This document shows, in pieces, positions 24,072 through 32,939 of a DNA stretch of 33,093 nucleotides. The DNA is taken from assembly GCA_016872675.1 (NCBI GenBank), contig VGZG01000034.1, positions 1 through 33,093 on the forward strand. The letters are read 5' to 3'. The position numbers and the translations under genes were made by a program. This stretch comes from Planctomycetota bacterium (GTDB lineage Bacteria; Planctomycetota; UBA1135; UBA2386). A model generated the notes under the pieces. That model searched no databases, was not told where the DNA came from, and was given only the letters and a program-made list of their open reading frames with translations. Every line of letters begins with the position of its first letter. Positions within the stretch are counted from its first letter, which is position 1.

Positions 24072-25136
24072 TCACGCACGCAGCGCGCCGTCGTCGCCGA
24101 GCGCCTGCCGGAAGACCTTGCGCGACGGCGTCGTCCACGGCGTGTCGTCACGCAGCGGATGCCACTGCAGCGAGCCGATCCCTGAAGCCGTCGCCGCATG
24201 CGCTCGCAGCGTGATGCGATGGCAGGTGATCGCATGCTTGACGGTGGCCACTACGCCGCCCAGGCGCAACCGCGCGCCGAAGCGCTCGCGCACGACGTCG
24301 GCGAGGCCGTCGGCGTCGACGCTGACCAGCACGCCCGGCCCCGGCAGCTCGATCTGGCCGGCGTTGGGTTGGCCGGCGGCGATGCGGCAGCCGAGCGCAC
24401 CCTGCGGCCCGACGACCAGCGCCGCACGCGCGGCGACGTCGATAGGGGCGGGCGGCGGCTTCTTGCGCGGCAACTCGGCCGCGAGCCCTTCGGCGCGCGC
24501 GACGCAGTCGGCGGCCACCGGGCAATCGCCGCAGCGTGGCGAGGTCGGCGCGCAGACCGTGGCGCCGAGTTCCATCATCGCCTGGTTGAAGTCGCCCGGC
24601 TGCGCGGCGTCGAGCCACGCCTCCGCCTGGGCGCGCACGGCCCGCCGGCCCGGCGCGGCGTCGACCCGTTCGCGCACGCCGCGGTGGCGGGCGACCACGC
24701 GTTCGACGTTGCCGTCGACCGCGACTGCGACCAGGCCAAACGCGATCGAGGCCACGGCGGCGCTCGTGTACGCGCCGACGCCTGGCAGCTCTGCGAGCGC
24801 CGCGGCATCCGCCGGCACCGCGCCATCGTGGGCCGCGACGACCGCGCGCGCGCCGTCGCGCAGCAGACGGGCACGGCGGTAGTAGCCGAGCCCACGCCAC
24901 GCCACGAGCAGCTCGTCGTCGCTCGCCGCCGCAAAGCTCGCCGGCGTCGGGAAGCGCGCGAGAAAGCGCTCGTATGGCGCCCGCACCGCCTCGACGCGCG
25001 TCTGTTGCAGCATGATCTCGCTGACCCAGATCGCCCACGGGTCGCGCGTGCGCCGCCACGGTAGGTCGCGGCGCGCGGCGGCGAACCAGCGCAGCAACCG
25101 CGCGGCGAACGGAGCGGCGTCGGCGCGGCGGGGCAT
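24072..25136 (-). CDS. mutY: A/G-specific adenine glycosylase MutY
   Basis: 354 aa from the ATG at 25136; the frame extends upstream into the cinA-like gene but the family starts here. Helix-hairpin-helix ELPGVGAYTSAAVASIAFG with catalytic Asp in VDGNVERVV, catalytic Glu in SEIMLQQTRVEAV, and the [4Fe-4S] motif C-x6-C-x2-C-x5-C (CAPTSPRCGDCPVAADC). A NUDIX-like C-terminal domain follows that recognises 8-oxoguanine (ITCHRITLRAHA, LQWHPL). It removes adenine mispaired with 8-oxoG. The start is 16 nt after the stop of the cinA-like gene, so they are likely co-transcribed. Confidence 0.95.
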   Translation of the reverse strand: MPRRADAAPFAARLLRWFAAARRDLPWRRTRDPWAIWVSEIMLQQTRVEAVRAPYERFLARFPTPASFAAASDDELLVAWRGLGYYRRARLLRDGARAVVAAHDGAVPADAAALAELPGVGAYTSAAVASIAFGLVAVAVDGNVERVVARHRGVRERVDAAPGRRAVRAQAEAWLDAAQPGDFNQAMMELGATVCAPTSPRCGDCPVAADCVARAEGLAAELPRKKPPPAPIDVAARAALVVGPQGALGCRIAAGQPNAGQIELPGPGVLVSVDADGLADVVRERFGARLRLGGVVATVKHAITCHRITLRAHAATASGIGSLQWHPLRDDTPWTTPSRKVFRQALGDDGALRA

Positions 25137-25152
25137 GGTCAAGCAGACGCGC

Positions 25153-25986
25153 TCAGTCGCCCATCGTGCTGGCGTCGGTCGGCCGGCCGCCGATTTCGAT
25201 GCCGAGCGTGTCGCGCAGGTCCTGCTCGGCCTTGTCGAGCAGGTCGGCGAGCGCCACCGGATCCTCATGCTCGGCGACGAGGTTGAGGCGGATCGTGCGC
25301 GCGTATTCGACGCCCTGCACGCGCGTGCGGATGCTGACCATCGGGTGCTTGCGGGCCAGCCCCGCCAGCACGTTGCTGATCACCGACTCGTCGTGGCCGC
25401 GGTAGTCGACTTGACGCTCGCCGCGCACGGTGCTGGGGCCCTCGGAGCTCATCACCGGCATCACGTGCACGGCGAAGAAGCGCTGCATCTCCGCTGGCAC
25501 GCCCGGCAGCAGGAACACCATCGTCGCGCCGACGCGCAGCTGCACCGCCGGCGCAGTGCCAACGAGGTTCTCGTGGCAGACGGCGCCGCGGGGCACCATG
25601 GCCATGCCGCGGCGGGAGTCGGTCAGTTCCTCATCGTCGACAGCGCCCTTGGCGTGCAGACGGCGGTACGAGTTGCGCACGAACTCCAGCGCTTTTGGGT
25701 CCTCGACCATCGGCTGACCGGCAGCCTTGGCGAGGCACCCGCGCGAGCTGTCGTCCCAGTTGGGTCCCATGCCGCCGGTCAACAGCACGAAGGTCGGCTG
25801 CTGTTCGAGCGCCCACTTGATCGCCGCCGTCACCTCGCCCTCGACGCGGTCGACGACCTGGATGGTGCGGACGCGGTAGCCGATGTCGTCGATGCGGTTG
25901 GCGATAAAGGCGGCGTTCCGGTCGACGACCGACCCCTCGAGGATCTCGCGGGAGACGACCAGGATGATGATGCTCTTGTCGAACAA
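25153..25986 (-). CDS. CinA N-terminal (MoCF-like) domain protein
   Basis: 277 aa. Upstream of the TTG at 25986 an in-frame TAG comes within 54 nt and there is no ATG or GTG, so TTG is the probable start. The sequence has the COG1058 pattern: SREILEGSVVDRNAAFIANR, FVLLTGGMGPNWDDSSRGCL, ENLVGTAPAVQLRVGATMVF and FLLPGVPAEMQRFF. This is the molybdopterin-binding-like domain of CinA, whose family includes ADP-ribose or NMN-related hydrolases; the C-terminal deamidase domain of full CinA is absent. Its substrate is not certain. Operon head with mutY downstream, divergent from gyrA. Confidence 0.85.
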   Translation of the reverse strand: MFDKSIIILVVSREILEGSVVDRNAAFIANRIDDIGYRVRTIQVVDRVEGEVTAAIKWALEQQPTFVLLTGGMGPNWDDSSRGCLAKAAGQPMVEDPKALEFVRNSYRRLHAKGAVDDEELTDSRRGMAMVPRGAVCHENLVGTAPAVQLRVGATMVFLLPGVPAEMQRFFAVHVMPVMSSEGPSTVRGERQVDYRGHDESVISNVLAGLARKHPMVSIRTRVQGVEYARTIRLNLVAEHEDPVALADLLDKAEQDLRDTLGIEIGGRPTDASTMGD

Positions 25987-26072
25987 GGGGGCTCCAGGCA
26001 GCGGTCCGGGGGGTGTCCCGGGCGGGTCCGGGACCGCCTATGAAAACGGATGCTAGCCGCGCCCCGGCGTTG

Positions 26073-26100
26073 TTGAAGCCTCGGCAAAAGGGCGCAGAAT
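26073..26100 (+). promoter_or_regulatory. Candidate gyrA promoter
   Basis: TTGAAG (26073-26078), 16 bp, CAGAAT (26095-26100, 4 of 6 matches to TATAAT), 48 nt before the gyrA ATG. The same 162-bp divergent gap serves the cinA-like gene, for which TAGCAT on - (26055-26050) is the best -10. A run of nine C residues (26121-26129) sits in the gyrA leader. Confidence 0.4.
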
Positions 26101-26148
26101 GGCCCCCTTCGTCCGCACCGCCCCCCCCCGCCCGCCGCGACCGCCCCG

Positions 26149-28629
26149 ATGACCGACAAGACCCCGCCCGCCGACGGCCGCATCACCGATCTCCTGCTCG
26201 AGCGGGAGATGCGTGAGAGCTACCTCAACTACTCGATGAGCGTGATCCTGAGTCGCGCTCTGCCCGACGCGCGCGACGGCCTCAAGCCAAGCCAACGGCG
26301 CGTGTTGGTGGCGATGAACGACCTCAACCTGGGGCCGCGCAGCAAGCACCGCAAGTGCGCCAAGATCTGCGGCGACACCTCGGGCAACTACCACCCGCAC
26401 GGCGAGTCGGTCGTCTATCCGACGCTCGTCGGCATGGCGCAGCCGTTCTCGACCCGCTACCCGCTGGTCGACAGCCAGGGCAACTTCGGCGCCATCGACG
26501 GTAGCCCGCCCGCGGCCATGCGTTACACGGAGGCGCGCCTGGGCTACCCGGCGATGCACCTGCTCGAAGACCTCGACAAGGAGACGGTCGACGAGACGCC
26601 CAACTACGACGGCACGCGCATGCAGCCGGTCGTGCTGCCAGCGCGCTTCCCCAACCTCGTCTGCAACGGCTCGACCGGCATCGCCGTCGGCATGGCCGCC
26701 AGCCTGCCGCCGCACAACCTGCGCGAGGTCGCCAAGGCGATCGAGAAGCTGCTCGACAACCCCGAGGTCACGCTCGACGAGCTGCTCGAGGTCGTGCAGG
26801 GCCCGGACTTCCCGACCGGCGGCACCATCATGGGCCGCGGCGGCATCCGCAACGCCTACGCCTCGGGCCGCGGCAATGTCGTGGTGCGGGCCAAGTACCA
26901 CGTCGAAGAGAAGAAGGGCCGCAAGCAGCTCGTGTTCACCGAGGTGCCCTACCAGATCAAGACGACGACGATCCTGGAGCGCATCGACCACCTGGTGAAG
27001 ACCGATCAAATCGACTCGATCGCCGACGCCAACGATGAGAGCAACGATCGCGTCGGCCTGCGCCTCGTTGTCGAGCTCAAGAAGGGCGTCGATGACGAAC
27101 TCATCACGGTCAACCAGCTGTTCAAGCTGTCGCCGCTACAGAGCACGTTCTCGATCATCAATCTCGCGATCGTCGACGGACGGCCACGCACGCTCGGTTT
27201 CAAGCAGATGCTGGAGTGCTACCGCGATCACCGCATCGACGTGATCAAGCGGCGCACCCGCTACCTGCTGCGCAAGGCGGAGGAGCGACTGCACATCCTC
27301 GATGGCCTGCGCCTGGCGGTGCAGAACATCGACGAGGTCATCGAGCTCATCAAGTCGTCGGCGAACACCGAGGACGCGCAGCGACGCCTCGTCGCCCGCT
27401 TCAAGCTCTCGGAGATCCAGGCGCGCGCGATCCTCAGCATGCGCCTGGCGCAGCTGACCGGCCTCGAGATCGACAAGCTCAACGCCGAGCACAAGGAAGT
27501 GACCGACAAGATCGCCTACTACAAGACGATCCTCGCGGACAAGTCGGTGCTGTTCGGCCTGATGAAGGAAGACCTCAAGGAGATGGTCGGCCAGTACGGC
27601 GACGCGCGACGCACGATCATCAGCGACGAGGAGATCGGCAACTTCGTCGCCGAGGACCTCATCCCCGACGAAATGATGGTCGTGACCGTCACGCACCAGG
27701 GCTACATCAAGCGCACCGCGCTCGACCAGTACCGGACGCAGGGACGCGGCGGCAAGGGCGTCAGCGGCGCGGAGACCAAGGAAGGCGACTTCCTATGGAA
27801 CCTGTTCGTCGCCAGCACGCACGACTTCCTGCTCTTCTTCAGCGACAAAGGCCGCGTCTACTGGAAGAAGGTCTACGAGCTGCCGAGCCTCGGCCGCACC
27901 GCCAAGGGCCGCGCGCTCGCCAACGTCGTCGAGGCGCAGGAAGGCGAGAAGATCACCGCGATCCTGCGCGTCGAGTCGTTCGACGACCGCTTCCTCGTCA
28001 CCGCGACGAAGAAGGGCCTGATCAAGAAGACGGCGCTGGAGCAGTACAGCCGCCCGCGCGCCGGCGGCATCATCGCCGTGGGCTTGGAGGAGGGCGACAG
28101 CCTCGTCGGCGTCAACCTTTGCCGCGCCGGCCAGTCGGTCGTGCTCGGCACCGCCGACGGCATGTCGATCCGCTTCGAGGAAGCGGACGCGCGCGCCATG
28201 GGCCGCAGCGCCGTCGGCGTCTGGGGCATCCGCCTCGAGGACGGCGACGAGGTGCGCGACATGGTCGTCACCGACGGCACCGGTTCGCTGTTGACCGTCT
28301 GCGAGAACGGCTACGGCAAGCGCACGGCGGTCGAGGAGTACCGGTCGCAGAGCCGCGGCGGCAAGGGCATCATCGACATCAAGACCAGCGACCGGAACGG
28401 CAAGGTCGTCAACCTGCTCGCCGTCGCCGACGACGACGAGGTCATGCTCATCACCAAGGACGGCCAGATCGTCCGCACCAAGGTCGGCCAGATCAGCGTC
28501 GTCGGCCGCAACACGCAGGGCGTGCGCTGCATCTCGCTCAACGACGGCGACAAGCTGGTCAGCGTCGCGCGCATCCCGCGCGAAGAGCCGGTCGCGGCGG
28601 AGGTCGCCGCCGCCGGCGACAAGAAGTGA
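26149..28629 (+). CDS. gyrA: DNA gyrase subunit A
   Basis: 826 aa; shorter than E. coli GyrA (875) mainly for want of the acidic tail. The breakage-reunion domain begins [20 protein letters not shown] with [17 protein letters not shown], has [10 protein letters not shown] at the quinolone-binding helix (positions 83-91) and the catalytic Tyr126 in [10 protein letters not shown]. The C-terminal pinwheel carries a GyrA-box variant QGRGGKG (531-537) and a second-like QSRGGKG late in the domain, which supports gyrase rather than topoisomerase IV. With GyrB it introduces negative supercoils. No gyrB is in the window. yqeY follows after 8 nt, so the two are probably one transcript. Confidence 0.96.
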   Translation: MTDKTPPADGRITDLLLEREMRESYLNYSMSVILSRALPDARDGLKPSQRRVLVAMNDLNLGPRSKHRKCAKICGDTSGNYHPHGESVVYPTLVGMAQPFSTRYPLVDSQGNFGAIDGSPPAAMRYTEARLGYPAMHLLEDLDKETVDETPNYDGTRMQPVVLPARFPNLVCNGSTGIAVGMAASLPPHNLREVAKAIEKLLDNPEVTLDELLEVVQGPDFPTGGTIMGRGGIRNAYASGRGNVVVRAKYHVEEKKGRKQLVFTEVPYQIKTTTILERIDHLVKTDQIDSIADANDESNDRVGLRLVVELKKGVDDELITVNQLFKLSPLQSTFSIINLAIVDGRPRTLGFKQMLECYRDHRIDVIKRRTRYLLRKAEERLHILDGLRLAVQNIDEVIELIKSSANTEDAQRRLVARFKLSEIQARAILSMRLAQLTGLEIDKLNAEHKEVTDKIAYYKTILADKSVLFGLMKEDLKEMVGQYGDARRTIISDEEIGNFVAEDLIPDEMMVVTVTHQGYIKRTALDQYRTQGRGGKGVSGAETKEGDFLWNLFVASTHDFLLFFSDKGRVYWKKVYELPSLGRTAKGRALANVVEAQEGEKITAILRVESFDDRFLVTATKKGLIKKTALEQYSRPRAGGIIAVGLEEGDSLVGVNLCRAGQSVVLGTADGMSIRFEEADARAMGRSAVGVWGIRLEDGDEVRDMVVTDGTGSLLTVCENGYGKRTAVEEYRSQSRGGKGIIDIKTSDRNGKVVNLLAVADDDEVMLITKDGQIVRTKVGQISVVGRNTQGVRCISLNDGDKLVSVARIPREEPVAAEVAAAGDKK

Positions 28630-28637
28630 TCCAAGCC

Positions 28638-29084
28638 ATGGCCAACTATCTCGAGAAGCTCACCAGCGACATGAAGACGGCCATGAAGGGCGGCGACAGG
28701 CCGCGCCTCGAGGTGCTGCGCATGCTCATCAGCGACTTGAAGAAGAAGGCGATCGACCAGAAGGTCGACAACCTGCCCGACGACGAGGAGGCGGCGGTGC
28801 TGCAGAAGGCGATCAAGACGCGCGCCGATTCGGTGGCGCAGGCGAAGGCCGCCGGCCGCGCCGACATCGCGCAGAAGGAGCAATTCGAGATCGACGTCAT
28901 CACCGGCTATCTGCCAAAGCAAATGGACGCCGCCGAGGTCACCGCCAAGGTGAAGGAAGTCGCCGCCGCGATCGGCTACCAGGGCGGCAAGGACACCGGC
29001 CGCTTCATGAAGGAGTGGATGGCGAAGTACAAAGGCCTCGCCGACGGCAAGCTGGTGCAGGACGCGCTGAAGACGCTCGGCTGA
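28638..29084 (+). CDS. GatB/YqeY domain protein
   Basis: 148 aa from the ATG at 28638, 8 nt after the gyrA stop. The family pattern is plain: SDMKTAMKGGDRPRLEVLRM near the N terminus, AKAAGRADIAQKEQFEIDVI, GYLPKQMDAAEV and GRFMKEWMAKYKGLADGKLV at the end. This YqeY-like domain resembles the tail of GatB and may bind tRNA; its function is not settled. Cytoplasmic. Confidence 0.93.
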   Translation: MANYLEKLTSDMKTAMKGGDRPRLEVLRMLISDLKKKAIDQKVDNLPDDEEAAVLQKAIKTRADSVAQAKAAGRADIAQKEQFEIDVITGYLPKQMDAAEVTAKVKEVAAAIGYQGGKDTGRFMKEWMAKYKGLADGKLVQDALKTLG

Positions 29085-29122
29085 GCAACCGCGCGCGCCA
29101 CCGCCGCAGCACCCACGCCGCC

Positions 29123-29956
29123 ATGCAGCGCCTCCGCTTCGCCGTCCTGCCGCTGCTGCTGGCCGCCTGCGCGGCGCCGCCCTCGCATCCGGTCGCCGCG
29201 CCGACGCCGGCGACCGCAACGCTGCTCGCCAAGGCGCTCGACGGCGAAGCGCTGTTCACCGTCGCCGGCGGCCTGAAACCCGTCAGCGAGGGCTTCTTCA
29301 GCTACTCGATCAACGTCGCCGCCCCCGACCTCGCGCCGATCGTCGAGGCCCGCGCCGCGCTCGCCGTCTGGCGCGACGACACGTTGTGGGCCGACGTTCA
29401 CGTCTTCCACGAGCCCCACGGCGGCAAGCGCGCCGCCCGCGGCTACGTCGCCCACCGACGTGCGCTCGCCGAACTGCTGCGCGCGCAGTCGGCGTTCTTC
29501 GCGCCGTACGGGCTCGGCCCCGACACGCATCCGGCCGAGGTCTTCGCAATCGTCGAGCGCATGCCGAAGCTCGACCGACACCGCGGCTTCGGCCTGCTGT
29601 TCGGCTACCCCGCGCACGCGATCGAATTCTTCGTCGCCGCGGAAGTCGCGCAGGAACGGGGCGGCCCGGGCCCCAAACGTCGCTTTGTGCAGATCCCGAC
29701 TTTCGCCGCGCCGACCGGCCGGTTCGTCTACGCCGTCGCCGCTGACGCGCCGGAGCTGCCCGACGACCGCGACCTCGCGGCGGCCGCCGCCGTTCGCCTC
29801 GCGCGCTATCGCGAGCTACGCTCGATCTTCGACGTTGCCGGCGCGACGACGCTGCCACAGGCCGACGCCGCGGCGCTTCAGCGACTCTCGGCGACGCTCG
29901 CCGCCGAGTTCACGTCCGCGACGCCGGTTTCGGCGACAGCGCCCGTCCTGCACTGA
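29123..29956 (+). CDS. Lipoprotein of unknown function
   Basis: 277 aa from the ATG at 29123, which places a lipoprotein signal first (MQRLRFAVLPLLLAACAAP, likely lipid on C16). The mature part has an alpha/beta pattern with ALFTVAGGLKPVSEGFF near residue 50, HVFHEPHGGKRAARGYVAHR, FGLLFGYPAHAIEFFVAA and PTGRFVYAVA. The repeated aromatic and His residues might form a binding site, but I recognise no family. It starts 38 nt after yqeY on the same strand. Confidence 0.75.
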   Translation: MQRLRFAVLPLLLAACAAPPSHPVAAPTPATATLLAKALDGEALFTVAGGLKPVSEGFFSYSINVAAPDLAPIVEARAALAVWRDDTLWADVHVFHEPHGGKRAARGYVAHRRALAELLRAQSAFFAPYGLGPDTHPAEVFAIVERMPKLDRHRGFGLLFGYPAHAIEFFVAAEVAQERGGPGPKRRFVQIPTFAAPTGRFVYAVAADAPELPDDRDLAAAAAVRLARYRELRSIFDVAGATTLPQADAAALQRLSATLAAEFTSATPVSATAPVLH

Positions 29957-29992
29957 CCTGCTCGCCGGGTGCGTCCGGCTACGCTGGCCGCC

Positions 29993-31174
29993 ATGCACAC
30001 TGCCGCCGCCCGCGTCACCTTGCCCGCCTTCGGCGCGCTCAGCGGCGCCCTCGCCATCGCCGCGGTCGCCGGCGTCGCTGCCTGGAGCCTGCTGCACGAC
30101 CGCGCGGTCGTCGTCGCCGCGGACGAGACTGCGGCCCCGACGGACCGCACCGCCGAGCTCGAAGCCGAGATCGCCCGGCTGCAGCAACGCCTCACCGAGG
30201 CGACCACCGAGCGCACCGCGGCAGCGCCGACGACGAACGACGTAGCCGCGACGCCGACCGAAGCCGCGGCGACCCCGCCGCCAGCCGCCGTCAGCGCCGC
30301 CTTCGTCGATGCGCGCTACGCCGAGGTCCTCGCCAAGGTCGACTGGGCCAAGATCGGCGAGGTGACCAAGGAGATGCAGCCGATGCTGGTCGAACTGCTC
30401 AAGCAGGCGGCCGAGACCGGCAAGCCGTCGACCGAGCTCGCGCTCAAGCTGCAGGAGCTCAACGGCAAGCTGGTGTCGCAGGTGCCGGCGATGCTGCAGT
30501 CCGGCGCGCCGGGCTTCGGCCCCAACGGCGCGTACACGCACCCGCTGTTCGTCGCCAACTCGCTGGCGGCGACGCTCGCCGCCGGTGGCAAGACGCTCGA
30601 CCCGAACCAGCTCGCGGCGATCGACGGCCTCGTCAAGTCGTTCGCCGCCGAGAACGACGCCGTCGCCGCGGCGCCGCGCGGCTTCGAGCTCGAGCGCCTG
30701 CTCGCCGAGACCGAGATGAAGGACCGCTTCTTCGCCGAGGTCACGAGCCGCCTGACGCCCGACCAGCAAGCGATGCTCTATCCGCGCGACATGGCCGAGT
30801 ACGACGGCGCCAACCTGTTTGGCACGGGCCTGATGGTCCGCCCCTATGCGGCGGCGATCCCGGCCAAGGACCCCGCCGACTTCGCGCGCCTCGCCAGCAA
30901 CCGGATGACCGAGGACCTCGGTCTCGACGACGCCGCAGCAGCGCGCGTGCGCAGCATCCTCGAAGCCTCGGCGACGCGCGCGACCGAGAGCTTCGCGATG
31001 CCGGTCGACGCGACCGAGAAGACGATGCGCATGATGCGCAAGGGTCGCGCCGCCGCCGCGCTGCGCGCCCAACTCGACGCCATGCGCGCGATCGAACGCG
31101 ACGGCGGCCTCACCGCCGATCAGCTCGCCAAGCTGCGCAAGGCCCAGCAGATCCTCGTGCCGGTGCCGCGCTGA
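29993..31174 (+). CDS. Membrane-anchored coiled-coil protein of unknown function
   Basis: 393 aa from the ATG at 29993; an in-frame ATG-less extension to 29969 is less likely. The N terminus has one hydrophobic helix (about 13-34, FGALSGALAIAAVAGVAAWS), then a heptad-like helix (RTAELEAEIARLQQRLTEAT, about 50-70), a Pro/Ala/Thr linker, and a helical C-terminal domain with two LT-x-DQ segments (RLTPDQQAMLYPRDM and LTADQLAKLRKAQQIL). A periplasmic helical sensor or scaffold is possible. TACGCT (29980-29985) is 7 nt before the ATG. Confidence 0.75.
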   Translation: MHTAAARVTLPAFGALSGALAIAAVAGVAAWSLLHDRAVVVAADETAAPTDRTAELEAEIARLQQRLTEATTERTAAAPTTNDVAATPTEAAATPPPAAVSAAFVDARYAEVLAKVDWAKIGEVTKEMQPMLVELLKQAAETGKPSTELALKLQELNGKLVSQVPAMLQSGAPGFGPNGAYTHPLFVANSLAATLAAGGKTLDPNQLAAIDGLVKSFAAENDAVAAAPRGFELERLLAETEMKDRFFAEVTSRLTPDQQAMLYPRDMAEYDGANLFGTGLMVRPYAAAIPAKDPADFARLASNRMTEDLGLDDAAAARVRSILEASATRATESFAMPVDATEKTMRMMRKGRAAAALRAQLDAMRAIERDGGLTADQLAKLRKAQQILVPVPR

Positions 31175-31182
31175 GAGCCCGA

Positions 31183-31271
31183 GAAGGAAACATCCTTCGA
31201 GCTCACAGCCTGCCGTTCGTGGCCGCATTGGCGGCCACGCAGCGCCTGGGAACCCGATTGTTCCCTCAGGC
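31183..31271. terminator. Three hairpins in the convergent gap, possible bidirectional terminator
   Basis: In the 118-bp gap between two convergent genes: GAAGGA-AACA-TCCTTC (31183-31198), GTGGCCGC-ATTG-GCGGCCAC (31219-31238), and a longer stem GCCTGGGAAC / GTTCCCTCAGGC (31244-31253, 31260-31271) with a 2-nt bulge. None has a T-tract, so they may stop transcripts with help or protect 3' ends. Confidence 0.4.
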
Positions 31272-31292
31272 TCTGAGCGCACGCGGCCGCCG

Positions 31293-32894
31293 TCAGCGCG
31301 GCACGAGCGCGTACGGCGAGTGCACGTCGTAGCCGAGCAGCGGCGCAATCGCGGCGGGCTCGGACAGCATGCGGCCCGGCAGCCGCACGTACGGATCGTC
31401 GGCGGTGCCGAGCGCGCCGTCGGCGCCGACCAGCCCGGCCGCGAACAACGCCAGGAAGGCGTGCGCGCCGACCTCGTCGATCACGACCGCGGCGAAGCGC
31501 CGTTCGCGCAGCGCCGCCGCCGTGCCGTCGAGCAGCGCTTCGATCGCCGCGCGACCCTTCGGCGACAGTCCTTGCAGCCGGCTGCGATCGACGAGCGCCG
31601 CGAGGTCGAACATGCCGTCCGGCTGCTTGGGCAGCAGCTGCATCAGGTCGAAGATCGCCTGCCCATGCGCGCCCGTGCCCTTGCCGGCGCGCGTCGCGAC
31701 GTGGCCATGGCCGGGGATCCACACCGGTCCGTTCTGCGCCTGCACGAACGCGCGCAGTTCCTCGTGCGCCTGCGCGTGCGCGGCCGACGGCAGCAACGTG
31801 CGCATCGGCGCGCGGTGCAGCGCGCGTTCGCCGAGCCAGACGAACTGCGCCAGCAGCAACGCGACGCCGACGGCCTGCAGCCGGCGCGACAGCTGCGCCG
31901 CCGCGAGCGGACCCAGCACGCACGTCGCAGCGAAGCCGTACATCAGCACGTTGTCGAAGCCGCCGATGTGCAGGCGCGAGAACCACGACGTGACGACGCC
32001 ACCAGCGCCGAACGCGGCGACGAAGAGCGCGTCCTTGCGCGCCGTGCCGCCAGCGCGCCACTGCTGCGCGCAGCCGAGCAGCGCCAGCAGCACGAGCGGC
32101 AGCATCGGCCGCAGGTCCTCAGTCCAGAAGCCGAGCTTGCGGTCGCCGACCCAGCCGTGGCGCTGCGGCATCTCGAACAGCCAGAACGTCGACCAGCCGT
32201 CGCTGCCGAGGTGCAGCGCGCCGAGCGCGGCGCCCATCAGGCCGACGCACGCGAGCCCGAAGCGCAGCCCAAGCCGCCAATCCAGGCACAGCGCGCCGAC
32301 GCCGACCGCCGGCAGCCACATCAGCGCCGACTGCTTGGCGAGCAGCGCGAGCGTCGCCAGCCCCGCCGCCCACAGCCATGCACGCCGGCCGCCGTAGCGC
32401 AGCGTGTACGCAGCGATCGCGCACAGGAAGACGAACAGCGTGTCGTTGCGCGCGAGATCGAACCACCACGCCAGCCAGCCGTAGCCGGCGAGCCACAGGC
32501 CGCTGGCGACGAAGCCCGGCAGGAAGCGGCCGCTCGCCATGCGTACCCAGTGCCCGACGAGCATCGCGGTCGCGATCGTGCAGCCGAGCGACAGCAGCCG
32601 CAGCGCGGTGATGCCGTCGAGCCCGAGCGCGATGCCGAGCCCGCCGAGCCAGAACGGCAGCGGCGCGTAGAGGAACGGCACGTGCTCCGGCGACGGCGCG
32701 CAGTACAGCGGCAAGCCGTTGGCGACGCGCCACGCGTGGTCGGCGAGCGCCCCTTCCATCCACTCCAGCTCGTGTGGGTACGGCAGCCGCTGCGCCACCG
32801 CCCAGGCGAAGAATGCCAATGCCGCGACGCCGCAGGCGAGCGGCGGCGACCACAGGCGGGCGAGTGCGTTGTCCGGCGCGGGAGGGACCGTCAT
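31293..32894 (-). CDS. Polytopic GT-C type glycosyltransferase (GT39/ArnT-like)
   Basis: 533 aa from the ATG at 32894. About ten hydrophobic helices span residues 15-360; the first external loop has acidic residues HELEWMEGALADHAWRVANG and then GLPLYCAPSPEHVPFLYAPL, the place of the catalytic Asp/Glu in GT-C enzymes such as PMT/ArnT. The soluble C-terminal part (about 370-533) holds AVVIDEVGAHAFLAL. It likely transfers a sugar from a polyprenyl-phosphate donor to a lipid or protein on the outer face of the membrane. The exact subfamily is not certain. Divergent from the gene at 32940. Confidence 0.75.
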   Translation of the reverse strand: MTVPPAPDNALARLWSPPLACGVAALAFFAWAVAQRLPYPHELEWMEGALADHAWRVANGLPLYCAPSPEHVPFLYAPLPFWLGGLGIALGLDGITALRLLSLGCTIATAMLVGHWVRMASGRFLPGFVASGLWLAGYGWLAWWFDLARNDTLFVFLCAIAAYTLRYGGRRAWLWAAGLATLALLAKQSALMWLPAVGVGALCLDWRLGLRFGLACVGLMGAALGALHLGSDGWSTFWLFEMPQRHGWVGDRKLGFWTEDLRPMLPLVLLALLGCAQQWRAGGTARKDALFVAAFGAGGVVTSWFSRLHIGGFDNVLMYGFAATCVLGPLAAAQLSRRLQAVGVALLLAQFVWLGERALHRAPMRTLLPSAAHAQAHEELRAFVQAQNGPVWIPGHGHVATRAGKGTGAHGQAIFDLMQLLPKQPDGMFDLAALVDRSRLQGLSPKGRAAIEALLDGTAAALRERRFAAVVIDEVGAHAFLALFAAGLVGADGALGTADDPYVRLPGRMLSEPAAIAPLLGYDVHSPYALVPR

Positions 32895-32939
32895 GCGGAT
32901 CGGCGGCGCAGCATAGACCGCGCTATGCTCGCGCGCCCG

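Noticed and set aside
26121-26129. Run of nine C before gyrA as a phase-variation tract
   Set aside because: It is in the untranslated leader of an essential gene in a 70% GC genome; slippage there is not expected to switch anything clearly.
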